Source: a virus. From it: a stretch of DNA of 36,330 nucleotides. Of the stretch, positions 1 through 6,750 are shown piece after piece (position 1 is the first letter of the stretch; each line of letters starts with the position of its first letter). The stretch covers positions 1 through 36,330 of the IMG/VR virus record IMGVR_UViG_3300046517_000617, one strand, 5' to 3'. The position numbers were made by a program, and so were the translations under genes. Below the pieces are notes generated by a model, which was given only the letters and a program-made list of their open reading frames with translations, searched no databases and was not told the DNA's origin.

Positions 1-13
1 ATGTCACAACCCC
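1..13. repeat. Terminal direct repeat (circle junction), left copy
   Basis: The 13 bases ATGTCACAACCCC begin the window and are also its last 13 bases (36318-36330). The minus-strand operon also runs off the left end and resumes at the right end. The simplest reading is a circular molecule or circularly closed assembly with 13 redundant bases. A short cohesive-end or terminal-repeat structure is an alternative that sequence alone cannot exclude. Confidence 0.7.
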
Positions 14-66
14 ACCGAACTTCCAAATCCAAAGAGATTCCTTAATGCTCTATGGAGCGTATGCGG

Positions 67-528
67 CTACGAACAATGGCGCCAGAGCATGGTTGCGAAG
101 CTGACATCGGGAGTGGCCGCGGTTCCCTCCTCAATCACTAAAGCTTGCTTCTTGCTGCCCGCCCCACCGGATGTGTCGTCCGGGCTCTCGCCTTTATGCC
201 ATGCGACTCTTATTGCGGACAGTCCCTCGCTCCACATTTGGCCCTTTGGCGCTTCAAGTTGAAGCACGTTCCATCTGCCGCAAGACTCATCCACAACGAG
301 TCCGCCGCGCCGTTTGATTTCGTTCAGTAACTTTCTTTTCACTCCTACAAGTTTACCAGATCGCATTTGTCGAAGTGCGTAAAGTAAGGCGTTATCGCTC
401 ATTTCGACACGTAGCCACCGAGCCTCAAATAATTTGTTGACACGATTTTGGCTTACCTGTTCAAGAGCGAGTTTTCGATCCAGTCGCACCTGTATAGAAC
501 GAAAGTGATTACAAACAGCGATTTTCAT
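67..528 (-). CDS. Hypothetical phage protein, 153 aa
   Basis: I do not recognise this family. The protein is basic in its first 80 residues (many Arg/Lys, for example RSGKLVGVKRKLLNEIKRRGG around 57-77) and has a Ser/Gly-rich stretch near 115-130. The N-terminal half is predicted-helical in character and could bind nucleic acid, but no named fold is visible. An AAGGTG stretch lies just before the ATG. It is the last gene of the early leftward run before the circle junction, 32 bases downstream of the VRR-NUC gene, and it precedes the terminase block across the junction. That position would suit a late regulator, which is a positional guess only. Confidence 0.65.
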   Translation of the reverse strand: MKIAVCNHFRSIQVRLDRKLALEQVSQNRVNKLFEARWLRVEMSDNALLYALRQMRSGKLVGVKRKLLNEIKRRGGLVVDESCGRWNVLQLEAPKGQMWSEGLSAIRVAWHKGESPDDTSGGAGSKKQALVIEEGTAATPDVSFATMLWRHCS

Positions 529-560
529 TCACACCTTTTCAATCCTGATTTCGGCGTGGT

Positions 561-866
561 TCATAAATTCGGTATCATCATCGATCTACTCGCCACGTTC
601 AGCGCCTGGTCGACGTTTTTTACAACGTGAATCTGAGCCTTCCATGTGGCATGAAATCGAACCTCGTCAGGCGTCAGCTTTTGTGCGCTCAAACATTTGT
701 CCCCATTCTTAATTTCCATCAGCCACATATTGCCATTACGCGCGGCGAGCAGATCGGGACAGCCGTTGCCGACCGCGGCGAGCGAGACGACGGAGCATCC
801 TGCTTGGCGCAAGGCTTTGACGATGGCCGATTGGTTAAGATCGACCTTGGCGTAAATGCGTTTCAT
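561..866 (-). CDS. VRR-NUC domain nuclease
   Basis: Small PD-(D/E)XK-type nuclease of the VRR-NUC family, 101 aa. The diagnostic core is visible: GCPDLL with the catalytic Asp near residue 38, then the strand MWLMEIKNG with the E-x-K pair near 51-53, followed by LTPDEVRFHATWK, the typical post-core helix. VRR-NUC proteins are stand-alone phage nucleases thought to act on branched DNA. Here it may serve recombination or DNA processing before packaging. The start is set by a 4-base ATGA overlap with the preceding gene. A longer reading to 923 is possible but would overlap that gene heavily. Confidence 0.88.
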   Translation of the reverse strand: MKRIYAKVDLNQSAIVKALRQAGCSVVSLAAVGNGCPDLLAARNGNMWLMEIKNGDKCLSAQKLTPDEVRFHATWKAQIHVVKNVDQALNVASRSMMIPNL

Positions 867-1072
867 CGTTTCTTTCTCAATTTCCCAAGCGATTCCAAAA
901 CGGAATACATTGTGGCCGCACAATGCTTGGGGTCTTCCTCAAACATCCAATACCGTCTACCAGATGCCAAACAGTCGGCCATTATGAGCAGGTGCCGACT
1001 GGCTGGGCACGTATGTTCGATCGCTCGTTCTGCGCGGCGTCTAACGTTTTGAAGTCGATTACAGGGAAGCAT
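863..1072 (-). CDS. Hypothetical small protein, 69 aa
   Basis: Unrecognised. The protein is Arg/Cys-rich (LQNVRRRAERAIEHTCPASR at residues 7-26) and ends LGKLRKKR. Its stop codon overlaps the ATG of the VRR-NUC gene in an ATGA junction, the arrangement used by most genuine genes in this operon. The next gene upstream ends 45 bases before its start. The three cysteines and one histidine in the first half do not form an obvious zinc knuckle. Coding status rests on context, not homology. Confidence 0.5.
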   Translation of the reverse strand: MLPCNRLQNVRRRAERAIEHTCPASRHLLIMADCLASGRRYWMFEEDPKHCAATMYSVLESLGKLRKKR

Positions 1073-1117
1073 ATTAAATCAAAAACGGTTTCTTTAGCGC
1101 CTGTTGCGCCTGGTTGT

Positions 1118-1702
1118 TCACGCTGCTTGCTCCATTTCTGCTCGGAATTTGCGCCATTCTAGTTCGATTGCGGTCGGCCCTTTCCCGTCGCGCCGAATCT
1201 TGCCTGCCACTGTGAGTCCTTTAGCGAGATTTTCGGCGGCGATTAAGCGATACCGACGGCGCTGATATTCCCTGTTGGTATTTCCAAGCGCCGGGACGCC
1301 AGTGTTCAATTCCCGCTTGATTCGTTTTTGGCCACGCCGTTTTCCACCGATTGCAATTCCAGCCGCCCGCATCCTGGCATAGTAAATCTTCTGTCGCGCA
1401 GCTTTCCGAGCATTGCCCTTGAGACTCTTGGGCAATATCCAAAACGCTTCGGTCTTTCTCGGTGTGCCAAGCGAAGTCAAACCGAGGTTGCGAAAAGCCT
1501 CGGTGCGAGCGTGGCTAAGTGCGCGTTTGCGTCTGAGTTGAAGTTGGCGCTTCGATTCTGACAGTGCAGGCGGTTTAGTTTCGGATTTTCTTTCCGTCGC
1601 GCGACAGGTCAACCCACGTTCAACAAGCTTCGCCCTGTAACGGCGCTGGTAGACAATCTGCATTGCGGCAGGGTTTAGGATTGTCGCTTCTGGGATGTTC
1701 AC
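1118..1702 (-). CDS. Very basic repeat protein, 194 aa
   Basis: Strongly basic protein built from about four degenerate copies of a helix-then-loop unit. Examples are YQRRYRAKLVERGLT (about 18-32), ARTEAFRNLGLTSLGTPRK (about 65-83), KIYYARMRAAGIAIGGKRRG (about 105-124) and YQRRRYRLIAAENLAKGLT (about 146-164). Each unit has aromatic and Arg residues on a helix, then G-(L/I)-(T/A), then a Gly/Arg/Lys-rich turn. This suggests a nucleic-acid-binding modular protein, and I do not know a named family. Its ATG overlaps the stop of the HNH gene (ATGA), so the pair is probably translationally coupled and may work together. Confidence 0.72.
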   Translation of the reverse strand: MNIPEATILNPAAMQIVYQRRYRAKLVERGLTCRATERKSETKPPALSESKRQLQLRRKRALSHARTEAFRNLGLTSLGTPRKTEAFWILPKSLKGNARKAARQKIYYARMRAAGIAIGGKRRGQKRIKRELNTGVPALGNTNREYQRRRYRLIAAENLAKGLTVAGKIRRDGKGPTAIELEWRKFRAEMEQAA

Positions 1703-2067
1703 GCTCGCCTTTCGTGCGCCAGAAGTTGATTCAACCGCTCTTTAGCTTCCTCCATTGTGATTTGCTTCCCTTCATACTTCCACGCATAGAACGCGGCCAC
1801 ATAAGGCTTCAGCCAGTCTGAGTGTTCCAAGAAATAGGGAATTTCAGGGTCCACTCTGCCCTGAATTTGCAAGTGGCAAACCTGACATAATGCCAGAAGG
1901 TTCCACCAAGAATCGTTCGATTTGTCGCCATCAAAATGATGCGTTGTGAGAATCTTACCCGGCACTGATGGACTGCCGCAGCGGATGCACTTATTACCAG
2001 CGCGTTCTCTCGCCTCGCGTCGTTTCTGTTGGCCGTCTGCGTTATAGTCGTTTCGGAAATTCCTCAT
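1699..2067 (-). CDS. HNH endonuclease
   Basis: 122-aa HNH nuclease. Zinc-knuckle pairs are visible as CIRCG (Cys27, Cys30) and CQVC (Cys61, Cys64). The histidine-rich core is LTTHHFDGDKSND (about 40-52), followed by WWNLLALCQVCHLQIQ, with the last histidine of the motif near 65. Such proteins cut or nick dsDNA and in phages occur as packaging-associated nucleases or homing-type enzymes. This gene sits in the early/middle block, not beside the terminase in the linear view, though only about 2.2 kb of circular DNA separates them. HNH-terminase cooperation is therefore conceivable but unproven. Confidence 0.9.
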   Translation of the reverse strand: MRNFRNDYNADGQQKRREARERAGNKCIRCGSPSVPGKILTTHHFDGDKSNDSWWNLLALCQVCHLQIQGRVDPEIPYFLEHSDWLKPYVAAFYAWKYEGKQITMEEAKERLNQLLAHERRA

Positions 2068-2109
2068 TTCATCGCCTTTCTATCGGTTTAACAATTGGTT
2101 CGCGGATGG

Positions 2110-2637
2110 TCATAGGTAAGCCGTTTTTACCGTGCCGAGCTTGTTGAACGCTCGGAAGAAATCCCTCAGCTTCAGTTCCGGCCCCAAGTAAGTCACGACA
2201 CTACCCTTGGTGTTTCCAACCAGAATTGATCCGTCTGGTTTGCGGTAGTTTGTGCGCCCATTCAGGAAGCATTGCGGAAATTTCAGGAGCGGCTGGAACC
2301 ACTTTTCCGAGGTGCAGGCGTAGGTTATGCAACAGGCTTGATTAAACCGGCCAACGCGCCACTCGCCCATTAGTTTTGAAATCCAGAGTTGGTTTAGGCC
2401 GCGCCCAAATGGGTGATTTAGCCAAACAGTTTCGGCTTCCCATCGTTTCGATATTCCATCAATCGCTTTTGTGAAGTATCGACCAGCGCCAACAATCATG
2501 TTCGCTGTTTCGCAACTGGCGGGATCAAGGTGAATGAACCCCATGCAATCCATTGCCGCCTCGATAATTTCAACGGGCGTGTAATACTCCACGACGCCGC
2601 TTGTCTGGTTGATTAAAGTTGCTGCATTCATATTCAC
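2110..2637 (-). CDS. Phage DNA N6-adenine methyltransferase, Dam-like
   Basis: 175 aa, matching the small phage 'DNA N-6-adenine-methyltransferase' family in length and order of motifs. It has YYTPVEIIEAAM near 18-29, LDPAS near 37-41, and the catalytic strand VWLNHPFGRG near 71-80. Further on come a Ser/Glu/Lys-rich TSEKWFQPLL segment and GNTKGSVVTYLG near the C-terminus. The catalytic tetrapeptide reads NHPF rather than the usual (D/N)PP(Y/F). The expected role is methylating phage DNA, protecting it from host restriction or marking replication. Its start overlaps the next upstream gene by 4 bases. Confidence 0.82.
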   Translation of the reverse strand: MNMNAATLINQTSGVVEYYTPVEIIEAAMDCMGFIHLDPASCETANMIVGAGRYFTKAIDGISKRWEAETVWLNHPFGRGLNQLWISKLMGEWRVGRFNQACCITYACTSEKWFQPLLKFPQCFLNGRTNYRKPDGSILVGNTKGSVVTYLGPELKLRDFFRAFNKLGTVKTAYL

Positions 2638-2843
2638 GCCTCAAAAATCACACGCCGAATTTTGATAACGCGGGAACGCTTGCGGAGCGGCTTGTCTAAC
2701 CCTCGTTTGTACGCCTGAGCATCTATTCGATAATAAAATTGTCTCTCATGCAAATAGCTCTCCGTCCCGCATATAAACTTCGATTGCACCGCGTAAAGAA
2801 TGACGCTCGATAGGGGTTTCATGGCTTTAATGTCATCCCGCAT
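2634..2843 (-). CDS. Hypothetical protein, 69 aa
   Basis: Unrecognised small protein beginning MRDDIKAMKPLSSVILYAVQ and ending in a highly basic tail (LRKRSRVIKIRRVIF). A longer frame opens at 2966, but its first 41 residues lie inside the neighbouring gene. I chose the ATG at 2843, which overlaps the end of the upstream gene by 11 bases. The downstream junction is an ATGA overlap with the methyltransferase. The basic tail would suit nucleic-acid contact. There is no family assignment. Confidence 0.6.
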   Translation of the reverse strand: MRDDIKAMKPLSSVILYAVQSKFICGTESYLHERQFYYRIDAQAYKRGLDKPLRKRSRVIKIRRVIFEA

Positions 2844-3027
2844 ATTTGTAGCCCCATTCATGCACGAGGTAGTCGATTGCATCGGCTTGGCGTTCGGTTG
2901 GTTCAAATTCCTTACGATCCTCGGTTCGGATGATTGGCGCCGGTGCCAAGATAACCCGCCGCTCAATTTCGAACTGTCCCAGCTCCAAGACTTTTAAGGC
3001 CTGCGCCTCTGAGGAAAAGTGTTTCAT
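2833..3027 (-). CDS. Hypothetical protein, 64 aa
   Basis: Small, mildly acidic protein (FSSEAQALKVLELGQFEIER, then a C-terminal helix ERQADAIDYLVHEWGYKYAG). It is coupled by ATGA overlap to the end of the replication-protein candidate upstream. No domain is recognised. The helix-rich C-terminus with Trp/Tyr could be a protein-protein interface. A role as an accessory to the adjacent replication protein is positional inference. Confidence 0.62.
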   Translation of the reverse strand: MKHFSSEAQALKVLELGQFEIERRVILAPAPIIRTEDRKEFEPTERQADAIDYLVHEWGYKYAG

Positions 3028-3821
3028 TTCAAACTCGCTTTTAGTTTCTCAAGGTCTGCCTTGGTTTGTTCGCTGATGGTTCCCTGGTCCGGTGCCGAGT
3101 CCAGGAGTGCGCTTGCAGACACGGTTTTCGTGGCTGGCCGCACGTATTGCGCTTTGAATTGACGCGCCTTATCCAATTCGCCTTGCCAGTTCTCCAAGAC
3201 GCTCTTGACCGAAGTGCGGAGCTTTGTATCGGTTTTCGATGCGGCTCGACGGTATGCCAGAATTTCAAGCCATTCGGATTCGGCTGATGGCCGGCGGCAG
3301 ACTTCGACTAGCGCAAATTCCTCGTCGTAACCCCAACGATCTTCGGGCTTTCGGTTGAAATGCTTCCCGATTTCAGCCTGAAGTTGCAGCGTCACGTTTC
3401 GCCCATTTCCCCGGCCCCCTATCCCTTCGGAAGATTCAGAGTCAGATACAGATACAGAACCTTTGGTTGTGTTACACCCTAGACGATCTCTAAACTGAGA
3501 CTGTCGCTTTCGCCCATTTTCACGAGAAATATACTCTCTTTTGAGTCTGCGGCTGGCTAGCGTTACAGACCCTGTGTTATGGAGCGTTACAACCCCAACG
3601 TCGCTTGCCAGTAGATTAGGTAGAGCGGCATTCAAGTCCCCGATACCGCAACGCAGGAGCGTCGCCAGCTCTTGCCGACTTCCCTCAAGTTTGTAGGTAT
3701 CGTTCGCTATCATGACGTTTAGTGCCTCAATCCAAAGGCCGCGCGCGGCGAGTGATGTTTTAGCGATTGTCTTTTCACTGAGCCAATCTCGGGAGAACCA
3801 TTTCTTCCATGGGAATTTCAA
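3024..3821 (-). CDS. Putative replication initiator / replisome organiser
   Basis: 265 aa. The N-terminal 90 residues (KWFSRDWLSEKTIAKTSLAA, then RGLWIEALNVMIANDTYKLE, then an LAxLL-type helix and a strand-rich GVVTLHNTGSVTL) look like the winged-helix head of phage replication organisers of the lambda O / DnaD class. A low-complexity Ser/Gly linker (about 140-165) follows, then a helical region with an RTSVKSVLENWQGELDKARQFKAQYV stretch split across 203-228, resembling DnaD-like C-terminal segments. It would recognise the origin and recruit host helicase. No helicase or loader gene is evident beside it. No clear iteron array was seen inside the gene. Confidence 0.55.
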   Translation of the reverse strand: MKFPWKKWFSRDWLSEKTIAKTSLAARGLWIEALNVMIANDTYKLEGSRQELATLLRCGIGDLNAALPNLLASDVGVVTLHNTGSVTLASRRLKREYISRENGRKRQSQFRDRLGCNTTKGSVSVSDSESSEGIGGRGNGRNVTLQLQAEIGKHFNRKPEDRWGYDEEFALVEVCRRPSAESEWLEILAYRRAASKTDTKLRTSVKSVLENWQGELDKARQFKAQYVRPATKTVSASALLDSAPDQGTISEQTKADLEKLKASLK

Positions 3822-3865
3822 AAAGTTTGTTTTAGAGTTAGGTCACGGGGTCAGAAAATAATGGG

Positions 3866-4075
3866 TCAATTTACTTTTACTGTTCCGTCTTCAATCAGCC
3901 CGAAAACTTTATCCCCGATGGGTTTGGCGTGATCGCAAAGCTCTTTTGTTTGTCCGAAGCTATGGACGGCATAAGCACCCCCATACCTCACCTCGATAAC
4001 GATTAGTTGTTTCGCGGCCCACTTCCTTGCCAAGTCTCGAATGTCAGCCATTTGTGGTGAAGGGTTCCAAGCCAT
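3866..4075 (-). CDS. Conserved phage hypothetical protein, 69 aa
   Basis: Begins MAWNPSPQMADIRDLARKWA, a pattern I associate with small phage proteins of type 'MAWxPSPxVAxARD...'. The strands KQLIVIEVRYGGAYAVHSFG and a short C-terminal VFGLIEDGTVKV suggest a small alpha/beta fold. Function is unknown. It follows the 67-aa gene by one base and lies 44 bases before the replication-protein start. Confidence 0.7.
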   Translation of the reverse strand: MAWNPSPQMADIRDLARKWAAKQLIVIEVRYGGAYAVHSFGQTKELCDHAKPIGDKVFGLIEDGTVKVN

Positions 4076-4076
4076 A

Positions 4077-4280
4077 TTAATAGTCCTTTGCGTTTATTAT
4101 GATTTTTAGATCATCCTCAGTGATGCGTTCCGAATCTCGGAAAGCCTTTAGGCGCGGCTCAAACTTTTTGTCCAAATCAGCGAGAACATTGTCGAACTTC
4201 TTCCGATCCGAGACCGCCTTTCTTCGCTCCATGCTTTTCCATTTCCTCTTTGCCTTGACGCCTCTCTTTTTGGGTTTCAC
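4077..4280 (-). CDS. Hypothetical basic protein, 67 aa
   Basis: Highly charged and predicted helical. A Lys/Arg-rich N-terminus (MKPKKRGVKAKRKWKSMERR) precedes an amphipathic helix containing DNVLADLDKKFEPRLKAF, and it ends with DDLKIIINAKDY. Its ATG overlaps the stop of the cysteine-rich gene upstream (ATGA). No family is recognised. The basic head and acidic-amphipathic tail would suit a nucleic-acid-binding accessory of the recombination/replication block. Confidence 0.65.
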   Translation of the reverse strand: MKPKKRGVKAKRKWKSMERRKAVSDRKKFDNVLADLDKKFEPRLKAFRDSERITEDDLKIIINAKDY

Positions 4281-4465
4281 AGCACACCCCTTTGCCTCAA
4301 GTCCTCGTCGTCACGTTGGAGCGAGTAATCGTTTCTGGCTTCCTCGGCGGGATCGTAGTCGTCGCTGTCGTTAAACCATTCCTCGTTAGCCTCACACGGC
4401 GCACAGAGATTGCTATGCACCGACTGAGACGGCTTGCCGCAGCATCGACAGACACGCGATCTCAT
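4277..4465 (-). CDS. Small zinc-ribbon-like protein, 62 aa
   Basis: Four-cysteine arrangement near the N-terminus: CRCCG (Cys6, Cys8, Cys9) followed by NLCAPCEAN (Cys21, Cys24), consistent with a minimal zinc ribbon. An acidic tail follows (DSDDYDPAEEARNDY). A purine-rich AAGGAGGGGGA stretch immediately precedes the ATG, and that ATG overlaps the stop of a 35-aa membrane peptide (ATGA). Phage zinc ribbons of this size are often anti-repressor or RNA-polymerase-binding adaptors. Nothing in the sequence proves such a role here. Confidence 0.68.
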   Translation of the reverse strand: MRSRVCRCCGKPSQSVHSNLCAPCEANEEWFNDSDDYDPAEEARNDYSLQRDDEDLRQRGVL

Positions 4466-4569
4466 TCCCCCTCCTTATCCGGCGGCAATGGCTCGCCTTG
4501 GCCAGCTTTGCACAGTGGCGCCCAAACTATCGCCAGGAGGATTAAAAAGCCGATGATGAGTTGGATCAT
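4462..4569 (-). CDS. Small single-span membrane peptide, 35 aa
   Basis: ATG at 4569 gives a 35-residue peptide starting MIQLIIGFLILLAIVWAPLC, an almost ideal single membrane helix, with a short Gly/Pro/Glu-rich tail. It lies 2 bases after the upstream gene's stop, and its own stop overlaps the next ATG (ATGA). It therefore fills the only gap in an otherwise contiguous operon. Function is unknown. Early-region phage microproteins of this kind sometimes act on host membranes or membrane complexes (inference). Confidence 0.6.
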   Translation of the reverse strand: MIQLIIGFLILLAIVWAPLCKAGQGEPLPPDKEGE

Positions 4570-4571
4570 AA

Positions 4572-4775
4572 TTATTTGTTTATCCACACGTCGAAAATGT
4601 CCCTAGCGGAGGCCAGCAGTCGCCAATCCTTTGCCATTTTCATCATTATCAAAAGTTCGTCCTCGTCCTCCATATCCAGCATATGTTTTCTCACCTTGCG
4701 GCTCAAATTATCGACGCGGAGCAGGAAAGACCCTCGCGCCTTGGCTTTGCAAATTTCTTCAATTTCAACACTCAC
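4572..4775 (-). CDS. Hypothetical helical protein, 67 aa
   Basis: Start chosen as GTG at 4775, which overlaps the stop of the YqaJ nuclease gene (GTGA). A longer frame reaching 4880 lies within the nuclease gene and is unlikely. The protein is helical and charged: VEIEEICKAKARGSFLLRVD, then RKVRKHMLDMEDEDELLIMM, ending ASARDIFDVWINK. No domain is recognised. Coupling to the nuclease suggests an accessory role in recombination. Confidence 0.62.
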   Translation of the reverse strand: MSVEIEEICKAKARGSFLLRVDNLSRKVRKHMLDMEDEDELLIMMKMAKDWRLLASARDIFDVWINK

Positions 4776-5458
4776 GGCGTTATCCCTTCGTAATTTGGTT
4801 GGGTTTCTCGGTCGGTGGAAAATGTCATCGGGATTCGCTTCGGCGGTGGACCTCCGTTTAGATTCAAAAGCCTGTCCCATCCCGCCGCGAACTTAACCGT
4901 AAACGCTTCCAACGCCTCGCTGAGAGCGTCCTGATAGTCAGGGTCGGGTTCAACGTCCACCATGAGCACCGGATACGGGTTGCGCTTGCTGATAAATCGC
5001 CAGCAGGGGTATTTCGTCACCCAAAGAGCCATTTGAACTTGCCCGACGTATTCGGCAGGGACTTTTCCGGCCAACAAGTAGCGGACTTGCATGGCCGGAC
5101 CAGGGCTTTTGATTTCCAACCCACGATTGCGCTCCAACCCATCAGGCGACACGCCAAATAGCCCGTCGTCAGTCGTAATGAACCCTACGCGCTGCACTTC
5201 GGCGTTGAACTTGAATTCATACCACCCGATTGCGTCTTGCTCGCCCCAATGCCCCTGGTCCGCATTCCAGAAGCTATTTGACGGCAACGGCCCTTGCCAT
5301 TTCTCAGCCAGCTTGCGGGCGAGATATTTTTCAACATCTTTGCCGGTCCTGACTTTGCCCAATGGCGTGACAAGTTCATCGGCCTCGCTCGCGGTGACGA
5401 CCCCGGCGCGGGCTTCCAGCCATTCCTGCGAACCTTGTGCCACGTTGATTATCTTCAT
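4772..5458 (-). CDS. YqaJ / lambda-exo-type recombination exonuclease
   Basis: 228 aa, in the usual range for YqaJ-like viral recombinases. Visible family motifs are QGSQEWLEARAGVVTASEAD (8-27), with the conserved W-x-x-A-R and (T/S)AS. GHWGEQDAIGWYEF follows (Glu near 73), then the metal-binding and catalytic core GLFGVSPDGL (Asp106) and LEIKSPGP (Glu115, Lys117). Enzymes of this family degrade dsDNA 5' to 3' to expose single strands for an annealing protein. The partner ERF annealing protein is two genes upstream, with an SMC-like ATPase between them. ATG overlaps the ATPase stop (ATGA). Confidence 0.92.
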   Translation of the reverse strand: MKIINVAQGSQEWLEARAGVVTASEADELVTPLGKVRTGKDVEKYLARKLAEKWQGPLPSNSFWNADQGHWGEQDAIGWYEFKFNAEVQRVGFITTDDGLFGVSPDGLERNRGLEIKSPGPAMQVRYLLAGKVPAEYVGQVQMALWVTKYPCWRFISKRNPYPVLMVDVEPDPDYQDALSEALEAFTVKFAAGWDRLLNLNGGPPPKRIPMTFSTDRETQPNYEGITP

Positions 5459-6750
5459 TTGGTGATGACTTTTCCATCCTCCACAACGAACACGCCAATG
5501 TTCTCAGGCTTTTGGGATGGAGCCTCGCCCACAATCGTTGCCAGAATTGTTGTTTCCCGTTCCTTGGCACGATTCACGTAGTCGAATATCGTGCGGCCAA
5601 GTGATTCGCCGCGGTCTATCAAATCAATCCCAAAGCCTTCTGGATAAAGCGCCGACAACTCAGAACTGAGTTGCATGATTTGGCTGGTGGAAAGCATCCC
5701 GGCCTGAGTGCCCTGATAGGTAAATGTTCCATCGCCGTCGAATGAGAGTCCTTTGATTCCAGACTTTTCCGAAACGCCTTTTAGTTTGGCGGTCTTTTCT
5801 GTTTTTATTGCCCGCTGGCGAGTTTCGAGAAGCGCCAAAGCCGTTTCATCTGCCTCTTTCTGGTTTTGCCTTTTGACGTTCTTTTCAAGTTGCTCCAATC
5901 GCACCTTGTTCGCCGCCGCTTCGTTGATTTGCGCTTCGATTGCGGACGTATCCGGGGACGGTGGCATCGCCATTATTTCTTGCGGATTCGTTCTTTCCAA
6001 CCATGCGGAAATCTCTACAAGTTCACCCTCTGACGCCTTGAGATTTGCCTTTAGCCGTGCAATTTCCTGATTGAGCTTAGCCGCAGCCTCTTTGTTCCGT
6101 TCAATATCCGCGTTAAGCCTGATTGCCCGGCTGTTGGAATCGGAAATCTCCGATACCGCCTTTGAATGCGCAGTCTTGACGCTTTTTAGCTGTTCGCGCA
6201 GCTTTGTGTCATCAATCACTTGGACCGGCGTTAAATCAATCTCGCCGTAACCCTTAATCTTCGCTCGCAAATCCTTTGCCTTGCGCTCGCATTCAAACGC
6301 CTCGCCATCCAGCTCGGACGTATCGATCGCCAGAACTTCAGCGAAGAACGATTTACGTTCTGGCTCGCCCATGTTTTTCAAATGGTCCTGATTGAGCAGG
6401 AACGGATTCAGAAATCGTTCTATCTCAGCGACGGGGCTTTGCACCGGCCTGCCATTCCTGACAAAAGTAATGGGCCTCGCCTTCGTGCTTTTATCCTTGG
6501 CGATATACCACTCACGCGAGATTAGCCCGCCGTCGAAACCGAGTTCTACCGCCGCCTCTTTCTCGCCATGGCGGATAATATCGCTTGGAAAGGAGCCGCC
6601 GAAGCACCAGCGGATCGCATTCAAGATCGTGCTTTTCCCCTGTTTCACTTCGCCGTAAAAGAGCAATAGCGGCTTATCGAAAGTGATTGTCGTGTCGGCA
6701 ATAATGCCGACATTCTTAATTTTCAGGTATTTGACTTTTATTTGATTCAT
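5455..6750 (-). CDS. SMC/RecF-like AAA ATPase of the recombination module
   Basis: 431 aa. The N-terminal head has a RecF/SbcC-like start (KYLKIKNVGIIADTTITFDK) and a Walker A loop GEVKQGKST near 33-41. A coiled coil spans about 150-310 (heptad-like KLREQLKSVKTAHSKA, RLNADIERNKEAAAKLNQEI). The C-terminal lobe has LSTSQIMQLSSEL, a degenerate ABC signature, and IDLIDRGESLG in the Walker B/D-loop position. It lacks a zinc hook, being short between coils. Such phage ATPases accompany exonuclease and annealing proteins in recombination-dependent replication. It overlaps both neighbours by 4 bases, making a tight annealer-ATPase-exonuclease cassette. Confidence 0.85.
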   Translation of the reverse strand: MNQIKVKYLKIKNVGIIADTTITFDKPLLLFYGEVKQGKSTILNAIRWCFGGSFPSDIIRHGEKEAAVELGFDGGLISREWYIAKDKSTKARPITFVRNGRPVQSPVAEIERFLNPFLLNQDHLKNMGEPERKSFFAEVLAIDTSELDGEAFECERKAKDLRAKIKGYGEIDLTPVQVIDDTKLREQLKSVKTAHSKAVSEISDSNSRAIRLNADIERNKEAAAKLNQEIARLKANLKASEGELVEISAWLERTNPQEIMAMPPSPDTSAIEAQINEAAANKVRLEQLEKNVKRQNQKEADETALALLETRQRAIKTEKTAKLKGVSEKSGIKGLSFDGDGTFTYQGTQAGMLSTSQIMQLSSELSALYPEGFGIDLIDRGESLGRTIFDYVNRAKERETTILATIVGEAPSQKPENIGVFVVEDGKVITK

